Virus record (IMG/VR): IMGVR_UViG_3300037225_000166
Span: 1-54,893 of that record
DNA: 54,893 nt
Source of the DNA: a virus
Strand: one strand, 5' to 3'
Shown: one piece after another, positions 40,767 through 50,457 of the stretch
Position numbering within the stretch: the stretch's first letter is position 1
Layout: each line of letters starts with the position of its first letter
Program-made: the position numbers and the translations under genes
Notes under the pieces: generated by a model
What the model was told of the DNA's origin: nothing
Databases searched by the model: none
The model's input: only the letters and a program-made list of their open reading frames with translations

Positions 40767-40975
40767 TAAATGAAATCAATACTGATTTAGAAAAGGCATT
40801 TAATACATTATTGACCCGGGACTTTGTTAAAGTAAAAAAAACAATGTTTCGGGTTTTTTTAAATAGGACAAAAGAGGAAGTTGAAAATCAAACCGTTAAT
40901 GAGTATTTAGACGATTATATTATGTTAGAACATGTGCTGAGATTATACTCCAATTTAATGATCCCTAAAATGTAG
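40748..40975 (+). CDS. Tail assembly chaperone, frameshift extension (T part)
   Basis: 75 codons, reading FQIDELINEINTDLEKAF and ending LYSNLMIPKM. There is no useful ATG at its start, so it is made by -1 frameshift at the T9 run. Joint G/GT products help tail length control with the tape measure. Confidence 0.75.
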   Translation, partial: FQIDELINEINTDLEKAFNTLLTRDFVKVKKTMFRVFLNRTKEEVENQTVNEYLDDYIMLEHVLRLYSNLMIPKM

Positions 40976-40978
40976 GTT

Positions 40979-42490
40979 ATGTCTGACTATGGATTTGCAA
41001 TAAATTTGACAGGGGATGCAGCTAAAAAGATGCAGGGATTGACTAATATGTCATCTGTATCAGTTAAGTCAATGAAAGAACTGCAAAAGGCTACAGGATT
41101 AAGCAGTCAGAAATTAAATGAATTTGGTGCAAGTGGAAAACGAACATCCGGATTATTGAATACGATGGTCGGAGATACTAATAAATTAAGTAGCGGATTC
41201 AGGGATATGTTTGCAGCATTTTCTTTAAGTTCACTTGCTTTACAGGGAATTGGAATGATAAAAGATGGTATTGTAAATGAAATAAAAGAAACAGAGAAAG
41301 CAGGTATTGAGTTTGAAAAAAGCAGAATGATGATTAAATTATTTATTCAAGATGTAGCAGGGGGAGGGGAAGCAACAATAAAGGCAATGGATAGGGTAAG
41401 CGAATCAAGTAAATTATTTACAGCAACTCAAATAAACAATGCATCTCAGATATTGATGGGAATGGGCATATCGGCATCAGGTATTATGAAGTTATTACCG
41501 GCTTTAGAAAATTATGCTATTTCATCATATAAATACATGGGTGATCTGGAAGCAGCAGCTACTGGAGTTGGAAGGTCTATCAAAACAGGTATGACACGAG
41601 GGGTTATTGATTTAAATGTGGAATTGTCAAAAAGCGATCCTGCCGGTAATTTTGCCTTGGTTTTAGAATCAATGGGAAAACGTGCAAATGCTTCAGCAGA
41701 ATATATGAAAACATTATCAGGTCATATAAAAGAAGTAAATACAGAAATAGAGAAAATACGAGTAGAAGCAGGAGCTGGATTTTGGACAAAGTTAGGATTG
41801 AATATAAAAGAATCATGGGTCGAAATGCTCCATCCGGTTGCTACTGTTCAGGTTCAGTTTAAAGAAAATATGCAAAATCAATATGATGAATTAACTAAAG
41901 GTAAAACAGGATTAGATACCGTCAAATCAATTCAATCTCAATATAAAATGTGGGGTGAGCAATATAAAAAAGCAATTGAAAGAGGGGATAGTCAGATACA
42001 GATTAGCAATATTAAGCGATATTTTGATTTTTATATTGATAAATTAAAGGAAGTTGTAGGATTAAAAAATCAGGAAAAAAATATCAATGATAGATTAAAA
42101 GAGGATGCACCAGAGGGAGGTTATTCCGAACTTAGTGAAAAAATCACAAATGCAAAAAGCGCATTGATGGATAAATTTGCTGATTTTTATAATGGCAAAG
42201 GTAAGGCTCCATCATCGAAAGAAATAGCTAATTATACTAAATTACTGACTTTGCAACATAAAATAGAGGATAAATTTAAAGGGTTAGAAAGTAATAGCAA
42301 CAATACTACAGATATAACAGGTGCATCAGGTGGATTAGGGCAAGCAAAAGTAATTAATATAAGAATGGATGCAGTTCAAAAGATTTATAGTTCTGATAAC
42401 AAGGATTTAAAACAATATGGACAGGATGCAGTCGAAGTTATAATAAGATTGTTTCAAAATATGGCTCAAAATGCCTCATCAGTAGTATAA
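40979..42490 (+). CDS. Tape measure protein (short)
   Basis: 503 residues, largely helical, with SGFRDMFAAFSLSSLALQGI and repeated hydrophobic helices in 60-220. Position right after the chaperone defines it. Short length points to a short tail. Confidence 0.75.
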   Translation: MSDYGFAINLTGDAAKKMQGLTNMSSVSVKSMKELQKATGLSSQKLNEFGASGKRTSGLLNTMVGDTNKLSSGFRDMFAAFSLSSLALQGIGMIKDGIVNEIKETEKAGIEFEKSRMMIKLFIQDVAGGGEATIKAMDRVSESSKLFTATQINNASQILMGMGISASGIMKLLPALENYAISSYKYMGDLEAAATGVGRSIKTGMTRGVIDLNVELSKSDPAGNFALVLESMGKRANASAEYMKTLSGHIKEVNTEIEKIRVEAGAGFWTKLGLNIKESWVEMLHPVATVQVQFKENMQNQYDELTKGKTGLDTVKSIQSQYKMWGEQYKKAIERGDSQIQISNIKRYFDFYIDKLKEVVGLKNQEKNINDRLKEDAPEGGYSELSEKITNAKSALMDKFADFYNGKGKAPSSKEIANYTKLLTLQHKIEDKFKGLESNSNNTTDITGASGGLGQAKVINIRMDAVQKIYSSDNKDLKQYGQDAVEVIIRLFQNMAQNASSVV

Positions 42491-42993
42491 TGAATATTGA
42501 CTTTCAAGATATTGACTATTCAAACCTTCCAAGTACTTTGTATTTAGGCTATCTAAATGCAAAAACAGGCTTGATAGACTGGTTATTGATGCCAAAAGAT
42601 GTGAGAATTTACCCTCCATTTGAAAAGTCATTAGTAGAAAGTAAAATACTGGATGGTCCTTCTATTGTTGAAAGAGTTGGCCGGTTGGCTTATCATATCG
42701 AAATTGAATGCACATTGACAGCACAACAGAATAAAGACGGGGATGTTATAAATGGATTCAGTTCAACTCAGGGTTATTATGATGTTTTCCCACAACAGTA
42801 TTTAAATGAGATATTTTCAAAGATCATAGAGCCTGATAGTGTTATCCAGGTAGATAATACCTTTCTCAATTCCCTGGGAGTGAAAGAAATCATAATCCAA
42901 AAGGCAGAACCGACACCACAGGCAGGATCAATGAAAATAGCATTACGAATAAGTTGTATTGAGAATGTAGAAGGAAATAGTTTAATAATTTAA
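42490..42993 (+). CDS. Baseplate-region protein (DUF6046-like)
   Basis: 167 residues. RIYPPFEKSLVESKILDGPS and VERVGRLAYHIEIECTL resemble the DUF6046 protein that follows the tape measure in Bacteroidota phages. Probably links tail tip and hub. Confidence 0.65.
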   Translation: MNIDFQDIDYSNLPSTLYLGYLNAKTGLIDWLLMPKDVRIYPPFEKSLVESKILDGPSIVERVGRLAYHIEIECTLTAQQNKDGDVINGFSSTQGYYDVFPQQYLNEIFSKIIEPDSVIQVDNTFLNSLGVKEIIIQKAEPTPQAGSMKIALRISCIENVEGNSLII

Positions 42994-42994
42994 G

Positions 42995-44077
42995 ATGTAT
43001 TTTAACGATAAAATAGAGATCGTAGTAACTAACAAGCAACGGGGCACGGAGCCGGTTGTTAGTAAGTACCTGAAATCTGTTATATCTATTCATACATCTA
43101 ATGATTCAGCACATCTGGGAGCAGATTGCGAGCTTATTGTTCCTTTGAATGCAAGGATAATGTACAAAGATGGAAAGAATGACTATTTAACAGCTAAATC
43201 TACTATACTATTTCAATCAGGGGATCAGATCGAAATAAATACCTGGTTAGAAGGTGATATTTTCACAGGTTATAATCGAATAAATAAGTTCAAAGGATGG
43301 ATAGTTGATGTAACCGAAGGCAATCCGACAAGGATTAAATGTGTAGATTATATTTACAAATTAAATACCGAACCAATAAGCATACATTATCCCTCAATTA
43401 CAATCAAATCATTGTTAGAATTCCTGATAAAAGATACCGGAATAACACTTTCTAAGGATGTTTTTGATTTTACTTTAAAAGATATTACATTCAGCATGAT
43501 GTCAAGGGCTGCAATTCTTGAAAGCATTAAAAAGGATATGGGGATTAACATATCATTAAACGGATCGGAACTCTATTGTAATGTAGCCTCTAACACTACT
43601 CAGGTTGTACGATTACAATCAGACCGTAATATCCGTAGTGATGTAGGTGGTTCATCAGGCTGTGATCTTCAAAAAGAAAATATGACCTATCAACAAATAA
43701 GGGTTAAGGCTTGGTTTGAAAATGAGGATGGAACAAAAACATCATTAGAAGTTGGAGCAGATAAGGGACAAATACGTGAAATGTATTGGTATAAAATACC
43801 GAAGGATACTAAACTTTATAAGAAATTAGCTACCGAGGCATACAATAAATGCTTACTTGGAACTTACAAAGGATCCGTAACAAAGTATTTATATCCATTT
43901 ATTGATCTGTTTTATAAAGTTGAGTATATTGATATTCGTTTTCCTGACCGATCAGGTAATTATGTTTGTACCGGAATTGATTTTGATTTTGATCAGAACG
44001 GGATGAAAGAAGTTTGTAAATTAGCTTTTTTGGATGATGTGATATTAAGTCAAGAATTAACAGTTAGGTATGAGTAA
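42995..44077 (+). CDS. Baseplate hub (gpD/late control D-like)
   Basis: 360 residues with IEINTWLEGDIFTGYNR at the front and SIKSLLEF/KDMGINISLNGSELYC in the middle, then a C-terminal beta domain with RFPDRSGNYVCTGIDF. Fits the hub that joins tube and spike. Confidence 0.65.
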   Translation: MYFNDKIEIVVTNKQRGTEPVVSKYLKSVISIHTSNDSAHLGADCELIVPLNARIMYKDGKNDYLTAKSTILFQSGDQIEINTWLEGDIFTGYNRINKFKGWIVDVTEGNPTRIKCVDYIYKLNTEPISIHYPSITIKSLLEFLIKDTGITLSKDVFDFTLKDITFSMMSRAAILESIKKDMGINISLNGSELYCNVASNTTQVVRLQSDRNIRSDVGGSSGCDLQKENMTYQQIRVKAWFENEDGTKTSLEVGADKGQIREMYWYKIPKDTKLYKKLATEAYNKCLLGTYKGSVTKYLYPFIDLFYKVEYIDIRFPDRSGNYVCTGIDFDFDQNGMKEVCKLAFLDDVILSQELTVRYE

Positions 44078-44387
44078 ATTACATAAATTATATACCCAAA
44101 GTGATGAATTTGCAGCCTATTCATTTTATTGCCCGGGTTGTGAATGTCATCATCAAATTTGGTATAAAGAATGTCAATGTAACCGGTCATTTGCTTGGGA
44201 ATTTAATGGGAATATAGATAAACCTACTTTTGCTCCTTCATTATTGATAAAATATCCGGTTTGGATAAATGATGTAAAATCGGAAAGGGTTTGTCATTCA
44301 TTTATAAAGGATGGAATGATTCAATATTTATCAGATTGTACTCATAAATTAGCAAATCAAACAATCGAAATACCAGAATATGAGTAA
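44070..44387 (+). CDS. DUF6527-like zinc protein (105 aa)
   Basis: FYCPGCECHHQIWYKECQC, FNGNIDKPTFAPSLL and CHSFIKDGMIQYLSDCTHKL match DUF6527, a small zinc-binding phage protein of unknown role in the tail block. Overlaps the hub gene by 8 bases. Confidence 0.75.
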   Translation: MSKLHKLYTQSDEFAAYSFYCPGCECHHQIWYKECQCNRSFAWEFNGNIDKPTFAPSLLIKYPVWINDVKSERVCHSFIKDGMIQYLSDCTHKLANQTIEIPEYE

Positions 44388-44907
44388 CGATACAGACTTT
44401 CAACGAGCTTTAGAAACTATCATAAAAGGAATAGTAAAGGGGGCTATTTGCTTTGAGGGAACAATCCAAAAGGTTAACACTGATTATACTTGCGATGTTA
44501 TTGTTAGTAAAACTGTCTATCATAACGTACCTGTTGATGTTTTAAAAGGCAAAAGGGCAAGTTTATATTTACAACCAAAAGTAGGCACTAATTGTAACTT
44601 GACATTCAGAGATGGAAACATCCAAAGACCTGTTATAACTAAGATTCATGAAGCAGATAAATTGTTAATTGATATTCCCGAAACGGTATTTAATGGCGGT
44701 GCTCATGGAATGGTAAAAGCAGAATCAAATGTTGAAAGGCTTAATAAGATTGAAAAAAAGGTTAATAACATTTTAGATTCATTAAAACAAATTTCAATAC
44801 CTTTGGCACCATCGGGATCATATCCCTTTGCACCTTTATTTGCAACCGAAATGAGTTTAACAGAAACAAAAGAATCTGATATAACGAATGATAAGATTAA
44901 ACAATAA
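44380..44907 (+). CDS. Baseplate spike / gpV-like OB-fold protein
   Basis: 175 residues. FEGTIQKVNTDYTCDVIV and KVGTNCNLTFRDGNIQRPVI form an OB-fold as in gpV/gp5-type spikes, followed by a helical region. It precedes a gp25-like gene. Confidence 0.65.
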   Translation: MSNDTDFQRALETIIKGIVKGAICFEGTIQKVNTDYTCDVIVSKTVYHNVPVDVLKGKRASLYLQPKVGTNCNLTFRDGNIQRPVITKIHEADKLLIDIPETVFNGGAHGMVKAESNVERLNKIEKKVNNILDSLKQISIPLAPSGSYPFAPLFATEMSLTETKESDITNDKIKQ

Positions 44908-45209
44908 TGAAAGAACTGAAATATGATATTGAAAATAGGGATTTAGTAATTGAAAATGGAACTTTTGTATTTGAAGAGCATCCATCAGTTCAAAATGGTG
45001 GGATTTTATTATATGGTCGTGTTTTTAGTCTTAAAAATGCTTTGTTCGGAGTTGGCATGGAGCAAATAGTAGGCTCTCCTAGTTCTTTAGTTGCTTATGA
45101 ATTAAATCGATGGAAGTCTCAGGTAATTAAAGACGGTGGCCGGGCTTTATGGTCAGTTATTAACAATAATGGAATTGCACAACTAAAAACGGAGGTAAAT
45201 TATGAGTAG
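44907..45209 (+). CDS. Baseplate wedge protein (gp25-like)
   Basis: 100 residues. SVQNGGILLYGRVFSLKNAL and the end SVINNNGIAQLKTEVNY show the gp25/GpW-type wedge fold. It shares one base with the upstream gene. Confidence 0.65.
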   Translation: MKELKYDIENRDLVIENGTFVFEEHPSVQNGGILLYGRVFSLKNALFGVGMEQIVGSPSSLVAYELNRWKSQVIKDGGRALWSVINNNGIAQLKTEVNYE

Positions 45210-45543
45210 TTATACCGTTAAAGCAGGGGAATGTTTCAGCGATGTTGTACTGAATTCCACAGGCTTATTATTAAACTGGGACAGTATTTTAGAGGCAAAT
45301 TCCATATCAGACTGGACTCCAATATTAACACCCGGGCAAGTTCTGATAATTCCTGATGGCTTACAAACCGATGTAAATACAATTAGGGGACTTTCGATTT
45401 ATCCGGCTGTTAATAATTCAATAGCTAATATATACACAAAGATATTAAATGTTGTAACTTCGATGCTTGATAATTGGATTTTGAAAACAGGTTATTGGAA
45501 TAATGAAGGAATTTGGAAGGATGATAGTTTATGGATACCGTAA
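45202..45543 (+). CDS. LysM-like baseplate protein
   Basis: 113 residues. YTVKAGECFSDVVLNSTG and ILTPGQVLIIPDG fit a single LysM-type domain; LysM proteins in this position join the wedge and the tube. Overlaps the gp25-like gene by 8 bases. Confidence 0.7.
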   Translation: MSSYTVKAGECFSDVVLNSTGLLLNWDSILEANSISDWTPILTPGQVLIIPDGLQTDVNTIRGLSIYPAVNNSIANIYTKILNVVTSMLDNWILKTGYWNNEGIWKDDSLWIP

Positions 45544-45546
45544 AAA

Positions 45547-46350
45547 ATGGCAACTAAGGACGAAATATTAAACAATTTAGCATCATTACAATTCGATAAT
45601 GATTCTGTAACAGCTCCACACTTAAAGATAGCTGAAGGGGTTGGAATTTGTATTGACAACACTATTACAGAATTCTCAAATACTGAAGCCAATATAACTG
45701 AGATTATCAATTCACAGCGATACGGAAAAGCAGGATATTACATAGAAAAGGCTTTGAACTATCAGGAAGGAGATAGTTTGGTAATTGATCCTGTTACATT
45801 GGATTCTGTTTATGCTGATATTGATCCAACAAAACGAATTATAAAACAGGCTGCATTCGAAGAAACGCCACAAGTATTATTTCTTAAGGTTGCTATTGAA
45901 AATTTAGTTGGTGAAATGGTTGCTTTAGCCGGATCCAGATTTGATGCTTTTTGTGCTGTTTATAAATCTTGCGAAGTTGCTGGAATTCCTGTCATTATTA
46001 TTTCGCTTGATCCAAATCAAATTAACTTCTCAGCAAAGGTTGGGGTTTATTCAACTTACGATCTTGCAACGGTAAAAACTGGAATTAAGGCAGCAATGAC
46101 AGCATTTAAAAAGACTTTTCCTTTTGATGGTATATTTTATTCAGGCGATTTGGAGGCCTATATTAAATCAATTGTTCCGGGGATCAGGGATTTTCACATT
46201 TACGGTTGTCAGATTTACGATACCAATACCGGATTATTTATTGATTTTGAAGGTGAACAAGCTCTAATTGCCGGTTATTTTGTTTATAATTTATCCGGTC
46301 ATGATTCTGATTATTTTGTAGATAATTTATTAACTTATGAAACTGTTTAA
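45547..46350 (+). CDS. Baseplate J-like protein
   Basis: 267 residues. EIINSQRYGKAGYYIEKALN and later KVAIENLVGEMVAL, beta-rich, at the place of the gpJ-like baseplate protein. The family call is by position and size. Confidence 0.55.
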   Translation: MATKDEILNNLASLQFDNDSVTAPHLKIAEGVGICIDNTITEFSNTEANITEIINSQRYGKAGYYIEKALNYQEGDSLVIDPVTLDSVYADIDPTKRIIKQAAFEETPQVLFLKVAIENLVGEMVALAGSRFDAFCAVYKSCEVAGIPVIIISLDPNQINFSAKVGVYSTYDLATVKTGIKAAMTAFKKTFPFDGIFYSGDLEAYIKSIVPGIRDFHIYGCQIYDTNTGLFIDFEGEQALIAGYFVYNLSGHDSDYFVDNLLTYETV

Positions 46351-46828
46351 AACCATATCATACTCAAAGATGCTGTTAGAAACCTTAAGAGGGTTTTTCA
46401 CGGTAAATAAAGACGGTGATATTACATGGCTTTATAAGTTTTGTTTAGCTTGTATTTACCCTTTGCAAACTCGATTTGATGCTTTTGTAATAAGCCGTGA
46501 CCGGTCAAAAATCATAGCACAATGTAAATGGACTATCGGTCAATTAACAAACACTTTAAATTATCTTTTTGATCCAACTTCAAAGCGAATAACGATAACT
46601 CAATCGGTTATATCTATCTTTTCAGCTCCTGATCTTAACCAAACTGCTACAAAGTTTGTTCCTGATTTCGGATTGGCAGCTACGGTATTCGCACCTGATT
46701 GGCATGCACCATTACAAAGAACGGATTTAATAATTTCAATACCAACTGCAATTTATACAACTGAAATAGATTCAGTTATTGAACAAATAAGATTAGCCGG
46801 TACAACTTATTCAATAGTATTAACATGA
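46337..46828 (+). CDS. Baseplate/tail protein (163 aa)
   Basis: Contains WLYKFCLACIYPLQTRFDAF and TIGQLTNTLNYLFDPTSKRI. Position after the J-like gene suggests a gpI-like protein linking baseplate and fibre. Family not recognised. Confidence 0.55.
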   Translation: MKLFKTISYSKMLLETLRGFFTVNKDGDITWLYKFCLACIYPLQTRFDAFVISRDRSKIIAQCKWTIGQLTNTLNYLFDPTSKRITITQSVISIFSAPDLNQTATKFVPDFGLAATVFAPDWHAPLQRTDLIISIPTAIYTTEIDSVIEQIRLAGTTYSIVLT

Positions 46829-47727
46829 GTGATTTAATAAAATTCCCATTTGTCCGTAAAACATACGGAATGACCGAAGAACCAATATCAGTTGGCGATA
46901 TAAAAGCTGCAAATCAAATCCTTTTGTCAGGGTTAATCAATTTAGCTGGCTTTATTGAGGGTGATTATACTTTTGTTATTCTATCAGGATTGAATTTGAA
47001 TAGATTTGGTAATTATAGTGCCGGAGTTGCTATGCTTTATAGTAAATTGGTTTATTGTACCGGAATTATAGGGGGAGGTGGTCATTATATGGTTAACCAG
47101 GATACCGATATAGAACCTCAGTTATTTGGAGATTCAGTAACCAGAAATACATATACACTAAACCAGGGGATCGATACAACTGATAGTTCATCGGCATCTC
47201 CTGAGTTTATAGGGGATATGAATGTTTACAGGATCGGAAACTCTTTTATTAAGAATCAATTATTAACTGATGAAGGTTTGCTTTCTGATTTATCTTCAGA
47301 TGTTCTTCATTTGTCAGGTGCAACTCTTCAAGAACAACCAGCCAGACTAAGGGAATTTACAACACCTAACAATCTGGGCGATGCAGATTCTCCGCTAAAT
47401 GTTAGTTGGAGTGGTACTATTAAAGATAATATCTATTGGAAAGATCAATTCGGTAGGGTGAGGGTTCAAGGTCGTTTAAAATGGAATTCCCCTACACAAA
47501 CATTTGCTTGGCCATGGGCTGTAGAAATATTTACATTCAGTGCAAATTATATCTGGAACAGGCCAGAAGATATGGATTATTTATTTTTCTGGATGTTTGA
47601 TTATAACAATGGAAATGTAATTAAATGTAGGATGAGAAAAAGTACCGGTAGGGTTCAGGTAGAAGAGGGCACTTTAACAGAAAATAATTATTATTATTTT
47701 GAATTTGCATTTACAAAAGATAATTAA
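46825..47727 (+). CDS. Fibre-attachment protein (300 aa)
   Basis: N-terminal FVRKTYGMTEEPISVGDIKA resembles a baseplate-binding start of fibre adaptors; the rest is beta-rich with VRVQGRLKWNSPTQTFAWPW. Probably part of the host-recognition apparatus. Not recognised. Confidence 0.55.
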   Translation: MSDLIKFPFVRKTYGMTEEPISVGDIKAANQILLSGLINLAGFIEGDYTFVILSGLNLNRFGNYSAGVAMLYSKLVYCTGIIGGGGHYMVNQDTDIEPQLFGDSVTRNTYTLNQGIDTTDSSSASPEFIGDMNVYRIGNSFIKNQLLTDEGLLSDLSSDVLHLSGATLQEQPARLREFTTPNNLGDADSPLNVSWSGTIKDNIYWKDQFGRVRVQGRLKWNSPTQTFAWPWAVEIFTFSANYIWNRPEDMDYLFFWMFDYNNGNVIKCRMRKSTGRVQVEEGTLTENNYYYFEFAFTKDN

Positions 47728-47729
47728 CC

Positions 47730-48119
47730 ATGGCACGAATAATATTAGTTGATGGAATATCAGACCCGACAAACGGGAAAGGAAGTGTTATTTTGGCAGC
47801 TCTAAACTCAATGTTTGCTGATCTTTATAGTGCATCCAGTGTTCCAACAAAAGCAGCCGGCGCAAGCACAGATCAGGTGATTGCAATAGCAGCAGATACG
47901 CTGATTTTAAGTGCTTTTGTTAATAAAGTTTCTGGCACTCCGATAATTAAGATCGGAACCACAAATGGAGGTGAAGAAATACTTGCAGCTACAACCATAA
48001 CAGGTTGGCAAAAAATATTGATTGATTATTATTATTCCGGTGCTGGGAATTTATATATCGCGTTGTCAGGCGGTGTAGTTGATCTTAGAATTGACAAACT
48101 TTTAAATTATATGGCATGA
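47730..48119 (+). CDS. Beta-rich tail protein, paralogue of 49205
   Basis: 129 residues. Its C-terminal domain, from GTPIIKIGTTNGGEEILAAT on, matches the gene at 49205 (GTPAIKIGTTAGGDEILASA). A fibre-tip or accessory domain, function unknown. Confidence 0.6.
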   Translation: MARIILVDGISDPTNGKGSVILAALNSMFADLYSASSVPTKAAGASTDQVIAIAADTLILSAFVNKVSGTPIIKIGTTNGGEEILAATTITGWQKILIDYYYSGAGNLYIALSGGVVDLRIDKLLNYMA

Positions 48120-49177
48120 AAAAGCTAATTACAATAATAATCTTAATTCTTTCTTTGAATGTTTTTGCACAAGGGCCATTGATTATAACAAGGCCTTATT
48201 CATTTACGACTTATTTAACGGCCAAATATGGGCTTGTGGGATTAAACACATGGCTTTTACCAACTGATACAATAGCTGGCAGGGCTTGGGTTACTGCTCA
48301 TTTCACAACCGGAGGCTCTGCTTATTATGCAGCCGGAACAGGGATAACATTAACATCTCAGACTTTCTCACATACTGCACATACCGGAGATGCTACCGGA
48401 ATAACAAGCCTTACGGTAGTTTCTTTGCGTGGCCGTAGTCTATCTACTACAATACCCACATCCGGGAATGTATTGAGTTATGATGGTACAAGCTGGACGC
48501 CTTCGGTTGCAACCGGAACAACTTATGCAGCAGGAACAGGATTAACTTTGTCGAGTAATACATTTTCAGCAAATACTACAGTTGCAAATTGGAATGCAAA
48601 TAAATTACAAGGCTTTTCAATCAGTTCGGCAACTCCAAATCCGGCTCAAATAATGAAATATACAAGTTCGACATGGACTCCTACTGATGAAGTTTCTTAT
48701 GTTGCAGGCACCGGATTAACCCTATCATCAGGTACATTTTCACAGATTGCGCATTCAGGCGATGTTTCAGGAACAAATACACTTACAATTGTTTCTTTAG
48801 CAGGTACAGGATTGGATGCAACCATTCCAAGTTTAGGTCAGGTTTTGGGTTTTGATGGATCAAAATGGATTCCCCGAAATACATATATTGCAAAGGTATC
48901 AAGCACAACTACATTAACTCCCATTGCATTAACGACTGAATATTTTCTGATGGTTACAAACGGATCAACGGCAATTATATTAAATCTACCTACAGCAATA
49001 GGTATAAAAGGCACAATGTATATAATTAAGAAATGTGATGCAGAAGGATCTGGAACTATCACAATTTATCCAGTAGGAGGTCAATATATAGATCAGCAAG
49101 CTAACATTCAATTGGCAGGTTCATCCAGGGGCATTTATAGGCTTATTTCAGACGGAGTTAATTGGTTCACTTGGTAA
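48116..49177 (+). CDS. Exported repeat protein in the fibre block (353 aa)
   Basis: MKKLITIIILILSLNVFAQG is a Sec signal peptide. The mature part has repeats of YVAGTGLTLSSGTFSQIAHS and TIPTSGNVLSYDGTSWTP, a surface-lectin-like repeat pattern also seen at 49485. The end (from 260) is a separate beta domain. Export of a fibre-block protein is unexpected. Confidence 0.65.
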   Translation: MKKLITIIILILSLNVFAQGPLIITRPYSFTTYLTAKYGLVGLNTWLLPTDTIAGRAWVTAHFTTGGSAYYAAGTGITLTSQTFSHTAHTGDATGITSLTVVSLRGRSLSTTIPTSGNVLSYDGTSWTPSVATGTTYAAGTGLTLSSNTFSANTTVANWNANKLQGFSISSATPNPAQIMKYTSSTWTPTDEVSYVAGTGLTLSSGTFSQIAHSGDVSGTNTLTIVSLAGTGLDATIPSLGQVLGFDGSKWIPRNTYIAKVSSTTTLTPIALTTEYFLMVTNGSTAIILNLPTAIGIKGTMYIIKKCDAEGSGTITIYPVGGQYIDQQANIQLAGSSRGIYRLISDGVNWFTW

Positions 49178-49204
49178 AAATTTAAATTAAAAATAACGAT
49201 TATT

Positions 49205-49480
49205 ATGAAAAGAATAACATTAAAATCACTTACAAAAAGCCAAAAAATAAATATACTGGGTAACTCGTTTATTTATAATTTGCTGATAAATGTAAAAACC
49301 GGAACACCGGCAATTAAAATCGGTACAACAGCAGGAGGGGATGAGATACTCGCTTCTGCCAGTTATACAGGATTTAACTTTTTACATCTGGAAAAATACT
49401 TCTCAACTCTCACAATCATATATATCACGATTACGGGAGTTTCAACAACTGATATTCAGGTTCAATTTGATAATTTCTAA
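49205..49480 (+). CDS. Beta-rich tail protein, paralogue of 47730
   Basis: 91 residues, sharing the domain GTPAIKIGTTAGGDEILASA with 47730. It lies between the two signal-peptide proteins. Confidence 0.6.
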   Translation: MKRITLKSLTKSQKINILGNSFIYNLLINVKTGTPAIKIGTTAGGDEILASASYTGFNFLHLEKYFSTLTIIYITITGVSTTDIQVQFDNF

Positions 49481-49484
49481 GATT

Positions 49485-50084
49485 ATGAAAAAATTACTAT
49501 TTATTATTGCTGTATTACTTTATAGTATAGCATTACAGGCGCAATCAGAGGTTAAGATTAACCAGCCTTATCGATTCTTGAAAAGTCCGTATGTATTACT
49601 AAATACTGATACAGCAGCTACAAAGGATTATGTCAGAACTCAATCAACACATACGGGGGATGCAACCGGAGGCATAAGATTAACTGTTGTAAAACTACAA
49701 GGCCAGTCAATTGCAACCACTATACCGACTTCTGGTAATGCTTTAGGTTGGGATGGATCGGCATGGACTCCGGCAGTTGCTACACTTTCAACTTATTGGG
49801 CTGGAAACGGTATTTCATTATCAGGCACAACATTTTCAGGCAATTATGTTGCTGGTACTGGATTAAGCCTTTCAACAAATACATTTAATATTTTATATGT
49901 TGCAGGGACCGGGCTTTCTATAACTTCTAATAGCTTTGTACATAATGCTCACACCGGAGATTGTACGGGGATAACATCATTAACAGTAGTGAAGTTGTTA
50001 GGTAGATCGCTTTCAACAACCGTTCCCACAACCGGAAATGTTTTGAAATGGGACGGTACTTATTGGACACCATCAGCACCTTAA
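49485..50084 (+). CDS. Exported repeat protein in the fibre block (199 aa)
   Basis: From ATG 49485. A Sec signal peptide (KKLLFIIAVLLYSIALQAQ), then repeats TYWAGNGISLSGTTFSG and VAGTGLSLSTNTF, homologous to those of 48116. This smaller copy lacks the final beta domain. Confidence 0.65.
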   Translation: MKKLLFIIAVLLYSIALQAQSEVKINQPYRFLKSPYVLLNTDTAATKDYVRTQSTHTGDATGGIRLTVVKLQGQSIATTIPTSGNALGWDGSAWTPAVATLSTYWAGNGISLSGTTFSGNYVAGTGLSLSTNTFNILYVAGTGLSITSNSFVHNAHTGDCTGITSLTVVKLLGRSLSTTVPTTGNVLKWDGTYWTPSAP

Positions 50085-50088
50085 TATT

Positions 50089-50457
50089 ATGAATAATTCA
50101 AACGATATAGTTTTTCTCGAAGGGGCAAACCATACGGTTAACATAACAGTTAGTGATGCTATCAATATGGCTATAAAGAATGCAAAGATTCAGGTTAGAA
50201 AAGTACCTGGATCAAACCTATTATTTGAGTTTTCAAGCGAAGCAGGATCAGACAACCTACTTACTATTGTTGATCAGGTTGTAACTATGAACATATTACC
50301 TGCTTTGACAATCGGTAAATCAGGTGATTATAACTGGCAATTAGAAATCTGGTCAGATACAACTGATTCAATAATTTTACCCTTTGATCCTGATGATCCT
50401 GATTATATCCCTCAATTTGTTATTAAACCCTCAGTAATTGCTCCAATACCAGCCTAA
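50089..50457 (+). CDS. Tail/fibre-region protein (122 aa)
   Basis: A beta sandwich-like protein with IVFLEGANHTVNITVSD and YNWQLEIWSD, like the N-terminal BppU-type domains that join fibres to the baseplate. It shares one base with the fibre gene. Confidence 0.5.
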   Translation: MNNSNDIVFLEGANHTVNITVSDAINMAIKNAKIQVRKVPGSNLLFEFSSEAGSDNLLTIVDQVVTMNILPALTIGKSGDYNWQLEIWSDTTDSIILPFDPDDPDYIPQFVIKPSVIAPIPA

